Assembly (NCBI GenBank): GCA_020831825.1
Contig: JAFIFW010000014.1
Location: 1 to 64,000, forward strand
Source: Methylophaga sp.
GTDB taxonomy: Bacteria; Pseudomonadota; Gammaproteobacteria; Nitrosococcales; Methylophagaceae
Direction of reading: 5' to 3'
Length of the DNA: 64,000 nt
In this document: one piece after another, positions 27,678-35,161 of the stretch
How the letters are laid out: each line of letters starts with the position of its first letter
How positions within the stretch are numbered: the stretch's first letter is position 1
Notes under the pieces: model-generated
The model's database searches: none
Told to the model about the DNA's origin: nothing
Seen by the model: only the letters and a program-made list of their open reading frames with translations
Translations under genes and position numbers: made by a program

Positions 27678-28511
27678 TTAATGTGAAAAACGGCGGCTAG
27701 ACCACCATTGCAGAAAGTTGATCACCAGCAACAAGATAAAGGCCGCAAACAGCATCACGGTACCGATGGCTGCTGCGCCGTTGTAGTCGTATTGCTCTGC
27801 CTTGGCGACAATCAGTAATGGCGTTATTTCAGTGGCGTAGGGCAAATTACCGGAGATAAACACTACCGATCCGTATTCCCCCAAGGCCCTTGCAAACGCC
27901 AGGGCAAAGCCGGTCAGCAGCGCCGGTAACAACGCAGGCAGAATGACTTTACGAATTGTTGTTAATCGAGACGCACCCAGTGCTGCTGAAGCTTCCTCAA
28001 GTTCCGATTCAAAATCTTCTAGTACGGGCTGTACCGTTCTGACCACAAACGGCAAGCCGATATAAGTCAGTGCGATGACAACACCGATTTGGGTATAGGC
28101 AATGCGTATATCAAACAACTCGAAATACTGTCCGACCCAGCCCGTGCTGGCATACAAGGTCACCAATGCGATACCGGCCACAGCGGTGGGCAGTGCAAAC
28201 GGCAAATCAATCAAGGCATCAATCAGTCGTTTGCCCGGAAACTGATAACGCACCAGTACCCATGCGGCCAGAAAACCAAACACCAAATTGATCGACGCAC
28301 CGATAAATGAGGCACCAAACGATAATTTGTAGGATGCCACCACTTGTGGATGACTGACGGCCCGCCAGAATTCATCCCAGCTCATCAACGAGGTGTAGAG
28401 CAATAATCCGCCTACGGGGATCAGAAAAATAAAGGTCAGATAAAGCAACGAAAATCCCATGGTGATATTGAAACCGGGGATAACGCTTTTAGCCTTGGCT
28501 GTGTTGGACAT
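27678..28511 (-). CDS. cysT: Sulfate ABC transporter permease CysT (CysU)
   Basis: 277 residues with six membrane helices. The cytoplasmic loop EELEEASAALGASRLTTIRKVILPALLPAL is the coupling motif, and ARALGEYGSVVFISGNLPYATEI is typical of CysT. Together with CysW it forms the membrane pore for sulfate. A hairpin lies between its ribosome site and the upstream sbp gene. Confidence 0.95.
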   Translation of the reverse strand: MSNTAKAKSVIPGFNITMGFSLLYLTFIFLIPVGGLLLYTSLMSWDEFWRAVSHPQVVASYKLSFGASFIGASINLVFGFLAAWVLVRYQFPGKRLIDALIDLPFALPTAVAGIALVTLYASTGWVGQYFELFDIRIAYTQIGVVIALTYIGLPFVVRTVQPVLEDFESELEEASAALGASRLTTIRKVILPALLPALLTGFALAFARALGEYGSVVFISGNLPYATEITPLLIVAKAEQYDYNGAAAIGTVMLFAAFILLLVINFLQWWSSRRFSH

Positions 28512-28527
28512 TGATAATCTCCTGCAG

Positions 28528-28569
28528 ACGAAAGGTGCTGCTCTTGAATGCGAGCAACACCTTTGTCGT
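28528..28569 (-). promoter_or_regulatory. Intercistronic hairpin between sbp and cysT
   Basis: AAAGGTGCTGCTC and GAGCAACACCTTT pair with one mismatch around an 8-base loop, and ACGA/TCGT extends the stem past a bulge. There is no T run on the minus strand; the AGGAG of cysT follows within about 10 bases. It could protect the sbp message 3' end or partly stop transcription, so that binding protein exceeds permease. Confidence 0.6.
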
Positions 28570-28590
28570 TTAGCTGATAAACCGTTTTAG

Positions 28591-29613
28591 TTAGCGGCGT
28601 TGTTGTGCCAGTTCTTCCAGGATGGTGTCGAAATGGCCACCGTCATTGAAATGGGTTTCCTGCGCGTTATCCCAGCCACCAAATACGTCATCAATGCCGA
28701 ACAAATTCACCTTGGGAAATTTGTCCTCATACTGCGCTGCAATTTCAGCATTTGATGGACGGTAAAAGTGTTTGGCTGCCAAATGCTGGGCGTCATCACT
28801 ATAGAGACCTTCCAGATAGGCTTCGGCCAGTGCCCGAGTGCCTTTACGATCCACATTGGCATCAACCACTGTTACCGGGGGTTCCGCCAGAATGCTTACT
28901 GATGGCACGACAATCTCATACTGCCCACGACCAAGTTGCTCTACCGACAGGAAAGCCTCATTTTCCCAGGCAATAAACACATCACCGATACGGCGCTGTA
29001 CAAAGGTGTTGGTTGCACCGCGAGCCGCAGGATCCAAAACCGGTACATTACCGAAGATTTTCTTCACAAAATCATAAGCGGATTCTTTGCTACCGTACTT
29101 CTGTTCGGCGTAACCCCATGCCGCCAGATAATTCCAGCGAGCTCCGCCAGAGGTCTTGGGGTTGGGTGTAATCACCTGCACATCATCACGCACCAGATCG
29201 TCCCAATCCTGGATATTTTTTGGATTTCCCGCACGAACCAGTAACACAATCGTTGAGGTGTAAGGGGAACTGTTACCCGGCAGACGCTCCTGCCAGTTTT
29301 CCGGGATTAGATTGCCCCGCTTGCGCAGTGCATCAACGTCATAGGCCAGTGCAAGTGTTGCGACATCAGCATCCAGGCCGTCGATAATGGCACGAGCCTG
29401 TGAGCCTGAGCCGCCATGCGATTGGCGCACATTTAGTGAGTTGCCGGTTTCGCTCTTCCACTTTTCGGCAAACCATTCGTTGTATTCACGATATAGCTCA
29501 CGTGTTGGGTCATAAGAGACATTCAGCAGACTGTCTGATGCCAGGCTGGCACCAGAAAAGCTGACCGCGCTTAATGCCAGCGGCAAGGCAATCAAAAGTT
29601 GTTTCAATTTCAT
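28591..29613 (-). CDS. sbp: Periplasmic sulfate-binding protein
   Basis: 340 residues with a signal peptide ending near SLA. The mature start SDSLLNVSYDPTRELYREYN and the motifs QSHGGSGSQARAIIDGL and TPNPKTSGGARWNYLAAW are diagnostic of the Sbp/CysP family that binds sulfate or thiosulfate. The usual lysine- and serine-rich anion pocket appears intact. It lies 38 bases after the end of the porin reading frame and upstream of cysT-cysW-cysA-cysB. Confidence 0.94.
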   Translation of the reverse strand: MKLKQLLIALPLALSAVSFSGASLASDSLLNVSYDPTRELYREYNEWFAEKWKSETGNSLNVRQSHGGSGSQARAIIDGLDADVATLALAYDVDALRKRGNLIPENWQERLPGNSSPYTSTIVLLVRAGNPKNIQDWDDLVRDDVQVITPNPKTSGGARWNYLAAWGYAEQKYGSKESAYDFVKKIFGNVPVLDPAARGATNTFVQRRIGDVFIAWENEAFLSVEQLGRGQYEIVVPSVSILAEPPVTVVDANVDRKGTRALAEAYLEGLYSDDAQHLAAKHFYRPSNAEIAAQYEDKFPKVNLFGIDDVFGGWDNAQETHFNDGGHFDTILEELAQQRR

Positions 29614-29651
29614 TGTATTTTCCTCAAATTTAAATGGTGAGAATGATCGGT

Positions 29652-31010
29652 TTAGAAGTGAATCTGGCCACGCAGAGCAAAGATGCTTGGTTTTTCACCA
29701 TCAGCCGCATTGCCGGGTCGATCTACATCCAGCACCTTGATGTAGTTGGCCGAAAAACGAATGTTGTCAGTGGCATACCAGTTGACGCTCAGTGTCAGGT
29801 TGTCCTGATCGCCACCAATAAAGCTGCCGTCGTTCAAATCAGCACGGCTGTATCGAATACCCGCTTCTCAAGCACCGATGCCACCTTTGCCGACCGTTGA
29901 ATTGGGTCTGACCGCACCGAAGGCACCACTCTTGGCGTTATAGCCACGTGATTCACCGGTAAACAGGTAGCTGGCATAGACATACCAGGCATCAAAGCTG
30001 AGATTTTTGTCGCCACTTCCCCGTTGCACACGGGTGTTGATGTATTCACTTTGCAATGAAAACGGACCCAACACCGCAGCCGCTTCAAGGCCATATTGCT
30101 GGTAGTCATCGACATTGCTGATGGTGCCGGTATCGATGAAACGTACCCCGGTGACATTGGCTTCTGGACGCTCACGGAAGCGCAAATCGCCCTCTTCCGG
30201 ATTACGGTGTAAAACCGCGGCACCGAGATGAATCAGGCGATCTTTTTCGATGATCGGATTAAAGGTACCCCGTGCAACCAGGCCCCAGCCCTCGTTACCC
30301 TCATCAGCCGGATCCACTTCGGCTTTTTCACCGAAGGCACCACCAGCCAAACTCCAGTTATTACCGCCATGGCTCAGACCTACACCAATCGCACGATCCG
30401 GATTAAACACATTGGTCAGTGCCCGCTCGTTAAAAGTGGTGTTCAGGCTGCTGGTCAAATGCTCCAGACCAAATGGCTGCTTGAACTGACCAACAGTGAC
30501 TGCAGGGGTGAAGCCGGTATATTGAATGTAGGCATCACGGATGCCTCGTTGGGAGCTATCGCTGCCACCAGGCCGGGCAAAGTCATATTGAAAGCGGTAA
30601 TTCCAGTCACGATAGACGGTGCCGCGGATATCCAGAAATGCCCGACGAAAGCGGCTGCCATCACCTAGCTTGATATCGTCTTCATTGTGGTAGACCGCAT
30701 CCGTCTGAATTCGGCCACCAACATTAAAGCTGAAATCACCATCTGCATCTTTGAAGGTCAAACTACGGCCATTGGTAGTGGCAACAACTGCGCCCTTGGT
30801 GACCGCTTTGGTTTCAGTAATTTCCTGTTGCTGCTGATTAAGCTGTGACTCCTGCGCTGAAAGACGCTCCAGTAACAGATTGACCTGTTGCTCCAGCTTT
30901 TCGATACGCTCGGCGTCACTGCCAGCATCAGCCAATGCGCCAAATGGCAGCAGTGTAACCAAGCCCGCCAGCAGCAACTGTTTTCTAAGTGGTTTAAGTT
31001 TTAAGTTCAC
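29652..31010 (-). pseudogene. OprP/OprO-type porin with an in-frame TGA
   Basis: A phosphate-selective-porin-like outer-membrane protein. The GTG at 31010 follows an AGGAG by 9 bases and opens a signal peptide (LLLAGLVTLLPFGALA), then a coiled-coil (residues about 32-60) and a 16-strand-type barrel beginning FNVGGRIQTDAVYHNED. At 29868-29870 a TGA interrupts the frame. The same frame then continues for 61 codons and ends LRGQIHF, the expected terminal phenylalanine. A single TGG-to-TGA change restores GAWEAGIRYSRADLNDG, a usual barrel stretch. The truncated product would lose the last strands. As first gene of the sulfate operon it probably was or is a sulfate porin. Nonsense mutation, sequencing error or readthrough cannot be told apart here. 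Confidence 0.85.
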
Positions 31011-31283
31011 CCGGTTATCTCCTGTATTCGTTGAGTGCAAGCGAATATTAGGAAAGCGGGGCAGAAAACCAAACCAAGAAAAACTGGATTGTTTATCTTA
31101 TCTGTTCATATTGAGTATTGGTGCGGGATGGCGGCCGATTGTCAGTCAAAATCAGGCAGAAATAAATCCTGTATTTTGCCGTTTTGGAAGAAGTAATAAT
31201 GTAAGGCTGCGTCAGATTGAGACGCGATTTTGCATAAAATCATGAATCGTCACTGGGGACTCTGAGCGTAAATAACCACTGAC

Positions 31284-31805
31284 TCAGTCAGGCACACGCA
31301 GGGTCAGGGTGCCGTCGCGCTGAATAATCTCCAGATCGCGCATAAAACTCATGCCGAGCAATACTGTGTTGTCTGGCATATGCGGGTTGATATGGCCTCG
31401 AACATCACGCATGCGGATTGGCCCCAACTGTAACTCTTCAATTTGGGTTTGATAGACATGGACAACACCGCTGGCCGTAGACACCAGGCCTCGCCTGCCT
31501 TCCTCCAATCCCGCGGCTTTGGCCACTGACTCCGGAACGCTGATGCTGGTGGCACCTGTGTCTACCAGAAAATGTACCTGATAGCCGTTGATAAGCCCCG
31601 GGGCACGGTAATGGCCACGATTATCTCTTTGCAGTACCAGTTCGTTACCTTCACTGATATCAAACGCCGCCAGGTGACGATTCGGATTATTGCGCCGATC
31701 CAGATAGTCACCAAAGATCTGGGCAAGCCCTATCAGCAACAGAATCCAGAAAGCGATGGTAAACGCCGTCCCAATCGGCCGCTTGTTACGTGTCGGCTCA
31801 GTCAT
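31284..31805 (-). CDS. Retropepsin-like aspartic protease, membrane anchored
   Basis: 173 residues. One N-terminal membrane helix (AFTIAFWILLLIGLAQIFG) precedes a single retropepsin-type domain with the active-site motif FLVDTGATSISVPESVA and the later VLLGMSFMRDLEI, matching the clan AA family TIGR02281 as I remember it. Retropepsins act as dimers of one-Asp subunits. The domain should be periplasmic. Substrates of these bacterial enzymes are unknown. It is 273 bases upstream of the porin start, a region with no other gene. Confidence 0.88.
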   Translation of the reverse strand: MTEPTRNKRPIGTAFTIAFWILLLIGLAQIFGDYLDRRNNPNRHLAAFDISEGNELVLQRDNRGHYRAPGLINGYQVHFLVDTGATSISVPESVAKAAGLEEGRRGLVSTASGVVHVYQTQIEELQLGPIRMRDVRGHINPHMPDNTVLLGMSFMRDLEIIQRDGTLTLRVPD

Positions 31806-31995
31806 TTTTTGGCAGTGATCCTTATGAAAGACTCATCACAGTATAGACAAGCCCAATGAATAAATGGCGTCGCCAACAACGATATTTTGCATTACGGTCA
31901 ACTCGGTTTGCAGATTTTTCTGTGGCGACAGGTACACTAGACAAAGTTTGATCATCTCGAACATGAACTCCCCAACTTTCCACAACTTACAGTTA

Positions 31996-33576
31996 ATGAC
32001 GGACACAAAAAAACCGATGACCCGCACCTCAAGCTCCATTATCACCTTGCTATGCCTGCTTATGACAACCTTGCCGCAGACAGTTTCCGCAGACTGGCTG
32101 GGGCTAACGCCAACGGAACAACTACATATCTGTACATCAGTCATGGAAGACTGCCCTGTTGTGCCAGCTGCCGCTTGGTACTTTCAGAACGAAATCATTG
32201 CGCTTGCGCCTGTGCCGGTTGATCCGAATACCGTGGTCAGGCCTGACTGGCTGACAAACGTTCCTGAAATTCGCCTGAAACCAACCCCCATCTGGCTGGC
32301 ATCTTCTCTGCAATTGAAAAATGCCCGCTTAATCGCCGATGGCGCTCAACTACGCCTGGCCACTGGCAAACGAATTCCATTGACACTGACCGAACAAATT
32401 CCTGTCAATCAGGCTTTTTGGAACCAAAATACCACTGATTTTTTTAATAATCGTTCACTCAATATCCGCGGCGAAGCTGATGGCAAAGGCGGGTTTATCG
32501 CCAGAACAGTCTGGCCCAACGACTTTCGATTGAATCTTAGCCAACCATTGAAAAGTCTCGAGCGAGGAGAATCAGTTGAGCAACTGGTCAGAGACGCCGA
32601 TCAATCGCATCAATCCAGACTGATTTGGCAACGCAGTGCAGGGTTTCGCTCTTCGGCACCTGAGGCCGTCATAGGCCTGATGCTCAATGGTGCTCAAGGT
32701 GATGATGACGAAGCAATGGCGGGGCATTTTGCAGTCGTGACAGGGAGATTCATGGCTGATGGCAGCTACCGTCACTGGTTAGTGAATAACTTCTACAACC
32801 TCGACAGTTATAACGAAAAGGCGATTATCGCCGCACCGACGCCCATGGATAATTATCTGGCCGATCTCAACAGCGGCCAGAACTATTATCGTCCGTCCTT
32901 CATGCTGGTAGCGGTGATGTCAGACAGTCGGCTGGCTGAGGCCTATCAATTCTCGGTCAATGAAGTTTTTAATCATTTTTATCAACACGATTTTCTCTAC
33001 AACCACGCAGCGTTTAACTGTGCAGGCGTCAGCATGGATATCTTTCGTGCGCTGGGTTGGTCAATCCCTATGCGAGGACGTGAGGGAAGGCTCAAAGCAG
33101 TGGCCGCGTATTTTCTGGCATTGGTCAGTGAGCGAAGCTTGACTGAGGCTCGCAAAGCCTACGACTACATGATGACGGAACGAACCCGGCTGTACCCTGC
33201 TCAGGCATTCGACAGCGCTGCCCGAGATTTGCTGGCAATTCTGACTGATCCGGAAAACCGCCAGCTCAGCACGTTTGAGCAACAGTTGGTCAACGATATC
33301 GAGCAGCTGTGGTTTGTCAGTATTCCGCAAATCCCATCCAGCAGAGCCGTTGGCAGTGCACCGGCTTATGATATTTGGGAATACATTGAACGCGCGCCTG
33401 CCGACCGCAACGATTGGCAAACGGTTGAATCACCGCCAAGGGCTTTTCCAGAACATTTACAGCAGCGGCAACCGGTCAATGCCAGCAGCGGACTCATGCC
33501 GCCACTGACGGTTGTGCTGATAGTGCTGATGATGTTGATATTGAGCGTACTGCTCTATCGGCGTTATCGGAAATAA
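31996..33576 (+). CDS. Unknown envelope protein, possible permuted NlpC/P60-like fold
   Basis: I do not recognise the family with certainty. From the ATG at 31996 it has 526 residues; ATGs at 31963 and 32017 are also possible and the frame opens at 31864. A signal peptide ends near VSA, a beta-rich region follows, then GHFAVVTGR (His) and, about 110 residues later, FNCAGVSMDIFRALGW (Cys). A histidine before the cysteine, each in that local context, resembles permuted papain-like (YiiX/LRAT-type) or DUF4105-type domains. A final membrane helix (VVLIVLMMLILSVLLY) ends RRYRK, so the body is periplasmic. It overlaps the convergent gene downstream by 13 bases. Confidence 0.75.
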   Translation: MTDTKKPMTRTSSSIITLLCLLMTTLPQTVSADWLGLTPTEQLHICTSVMEDCPVVPAAAWYFQNEIIALAPVPVDPNTVVRPDWLTNVPEIRLKPTPIWLASSLQLKNARLIADGAQLRLATGKRIPLTLTEQIPVNQAFWNQNTTDFFNNRSLNIRGEADGKGGFIARTVWPNDFRLNLSQPLKSLERGESVEQLVRDADQSHQSRLIWQRSAGFRSSAPEAVIGLMLNGAQGDDDEAMAGHFAVVTGRFMADGSYRHWLVNNFYNLDSYNEKAIIAAPTPMDNYLADLNSGQNYYRPSFMLVAVMSDSRLAEAYQFSVNEVFNHFYQHDFLYNHAAFNCAGVSMDIFRALGWSIPMRGREGRLKAVAAYFLALVSERSLTEARKAYDYMMTERTRLYPAQAFDSAARDLLAILTDPENRQLSTFEQQLVNDIEQLWFVSIPQIPSSRAVGSAPAYDIWEYIERAPADRNDWQTVESPPRAFPEHLQQRQPVNASSGLMPPLTVVLIVLMMLILSVLLYRRYRK

Positions 33577-34106
33577 TAACCAATATTAGCCATCACACCT
33601 GATGCACCAAAAGGCACCAACTCAAGATTGACGTCATAAACCTCTACTCCCACCGCCGGCAGGATGACAGGGGCAACCCCGAGATTGTTGAGCGGAATTT
33701 TATGACGGTATTTGCCACGATAGCCATGTAACAGACCCGCTGTCAGTTTGACATAGGCCCGTGTGTTTTCTGTCATGGGGAAATGATAGCGTCCCCCACC
33801 ATAGACATAGGTACTGCGTTGGCCAAATGAATTTCTGAAGTTGGCCGCGCCAACCATCCAACGCACATCATTACGCCAACTGTCTGGATCTTCTGCCTGC
33901 AACCATTCCGGCTCCATGTAAGTCGGCAGATACCACTCAACGTTGATCATTTTCTGATGTTCAATGTGATCCGGGTTACTTTTGTAGTGTGTGGTCCAGA
34001 ACGAGGTCTGCAACAACAGTTCATCGCCCGGTTTAAAAACACCGTCAGCCGAGACCACCGCTGGCCCCATTAAAAGTGCAAATAACGTCCGTTTATATAA
34101 TTTCAT
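33564..34106 (-). CDS. Small outer-membrane beta-barrel protein, unknown role
   Basis: 180 residues. A signal peptide ends at VSA. The rest has alternating hydrophobic strands rich in Tyr, Trp and Gly, and ends NIGYYFR, suggesting an eight-stranded barrel. Motifs worth noting are YVYGGGRYHFP, GLLHGYRGKY and APVILPAVGVE; the GYRG and APVxLP pattern recurs in small unassigned proteobacterial barrel proteins. Lipid A modification enzymes (PagP-like) are one guess, but no catalytic residues can be assigned. It follows the kinase-fold gene on the same strand. Confidence 0.7.
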   Translation of the reverse strand: MKLYKRTLFALLMGPAVVSADGVFKPGDELLLQTSFWTTHYKSNPDHIEHQKMINVEWYLPTYMEPEWLQAEDPDSWRNDVRWMVGAANFRNSFGQRSTYVYGGGRYHFPMTENTRAYVKLTAGLLHGYRGKYRHKIPLNNLGVAPVILPAVGVEVYDVNLELVPFGASGVMANIGYYFR

Positions 34107-34203
34107 GATCTGTTTTTTTTATTAATTTGACAGATAAATGTCTGCTTGTTTGGGACTTTTTGGCAACTCAACAGTTCCCGATAGTTTTGAAGTCGATGCG
34201 ACA

Positions 34204-35001
34204 TCAAACCACTCTAAATACCTCAAAAGCAAACAAGGCGGCACGACCATCTTTGCCAGAGAGCGGTTTAAATAATCTAAGAAGATAGTAACTGAACCAC
34301 ATGCTCTTGACCATTTTCCGGGTGGCAAGCCAGACGTTTTGTGGACATTGACTGCGATACTGCGCAATCACTTCGTCAAGCAACTGCGGCTCGCTGATAG
34401 CAAGGTTTCGGTACAGGTTATGGACAAACAGAAATGCATCGCGAGCCATGCATTGTTCTGGTGTCATCACGGCTGCTGGATCCTCTTCAAAATCAAGAAA
34501 ACTGATCTGTGCGCCATCATAGGCCATATCACGCAGTGCCGGACGACCATGCCAAAAGCCGAGCTGGTGAAGTTGTGCCATGGCTTCAGCAGTCTTAAGC
34601 ACAATAGTTCGCTTCAGAGCGGCCGGACTATCAGGTCGGCGTAACCATTTATGCACGGCAGGCCCGACATTACTCAGTAATAGCCATTGCCGGGTCTGCT
34701 TTAACACTATCGGTACAGAAATACCGGCCTCGGCCAGCAGCCTCAGACGAGCAGCCTCCTTCTTAAGCGCCTGTTCTCCTCCCAGTCCCAGTGCTGAAAC
34801 AAACATTTTGTTACCGGTCAGCTTTGCCATCATTCTGCCCAACTGCTGCCAGCGAAGATTGCGTGGCTGCTCGGCTTGTTTGAGCCAAACGACGTGTTCC
34901 TGAAAACTGAGCTTGAGGGTTCTCTCCTGTGGATCGGAAAGCTTGGCCTGCAAGATTATCTGTTCAAGTTCAGCAGTATTCTGGTCTGACCAATCCATCA
35001 T
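34204..35001 (-). CDS. Kinase-fold protein, WaaP/BUD32-like
   Basis: 265 residues. The pattern is of a small protein-kinase-like fold: KKEAARLRLLAEAGISVP (alpha-C region), WLLLSNVG (hinge), a catalytic-loop-like LGFWHGRPALRDMAYDG, and FLDFEEDP in place of DFG. The loop has HGR rather than HGD, with the next possible base in LRD. Relatives include lipopolysaccharide core kinases (WaaP/KdkA) and Bud32-like proteins. An envelope-sugar kinase is the best guess because the next gene encodes an outer-membrane protein. Substrate unknown. Confidence 0.7.
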   Translation of the reverse strand: MMDWSDQNTAELEQIILQAKLSDPQERTLKLSFQEHVVWLKQAEQPRNLRWQQLGRMMAKLTGNKMFVSALGLGGEQALKKEAARLRLLAEAGISVPIVLKQTRQWLLLSNVGPAVHKWLRRPDSPAALKRTIVLKTAEAMAQLHQLGFWHGRPALRDMAYDGAQISFLDFEEDPAAVMTPEQCMARDAFLFVHNLYRNLAISEPQLLDEVIAQYRSQCPQNVWLATRKMVKSMWFSYYLLRLFKPLSGKDGRAALFAFEVFRVV

Positions 35002-35161
35002 CTAAAAGCTTTTATGAGTCACAGGAGTTTGTGCATGAGATTGAATATCTGTGAATAACCATCACAGCACGATTACGCATGCTTGATGCGACCTTAAATC
35101 TATCAATAACCGACGCCGGAAGCATCATACTTGACAGGTCAAAAGTCAGCCAGTTTCAAAG

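Noticed and set aside
29834..29880. Frameshift in the porin gene
   Set aside because: The distance between the two open parts is a multiple of three and both read in the same frame; the only defect is the TGA.
31011..31283. Clear CysB-type promoter upstream of the porin
   Set aside because: A TAATAT is present about 35 bases before the start, but no good -35 box and no certain CysB site; not annotated.
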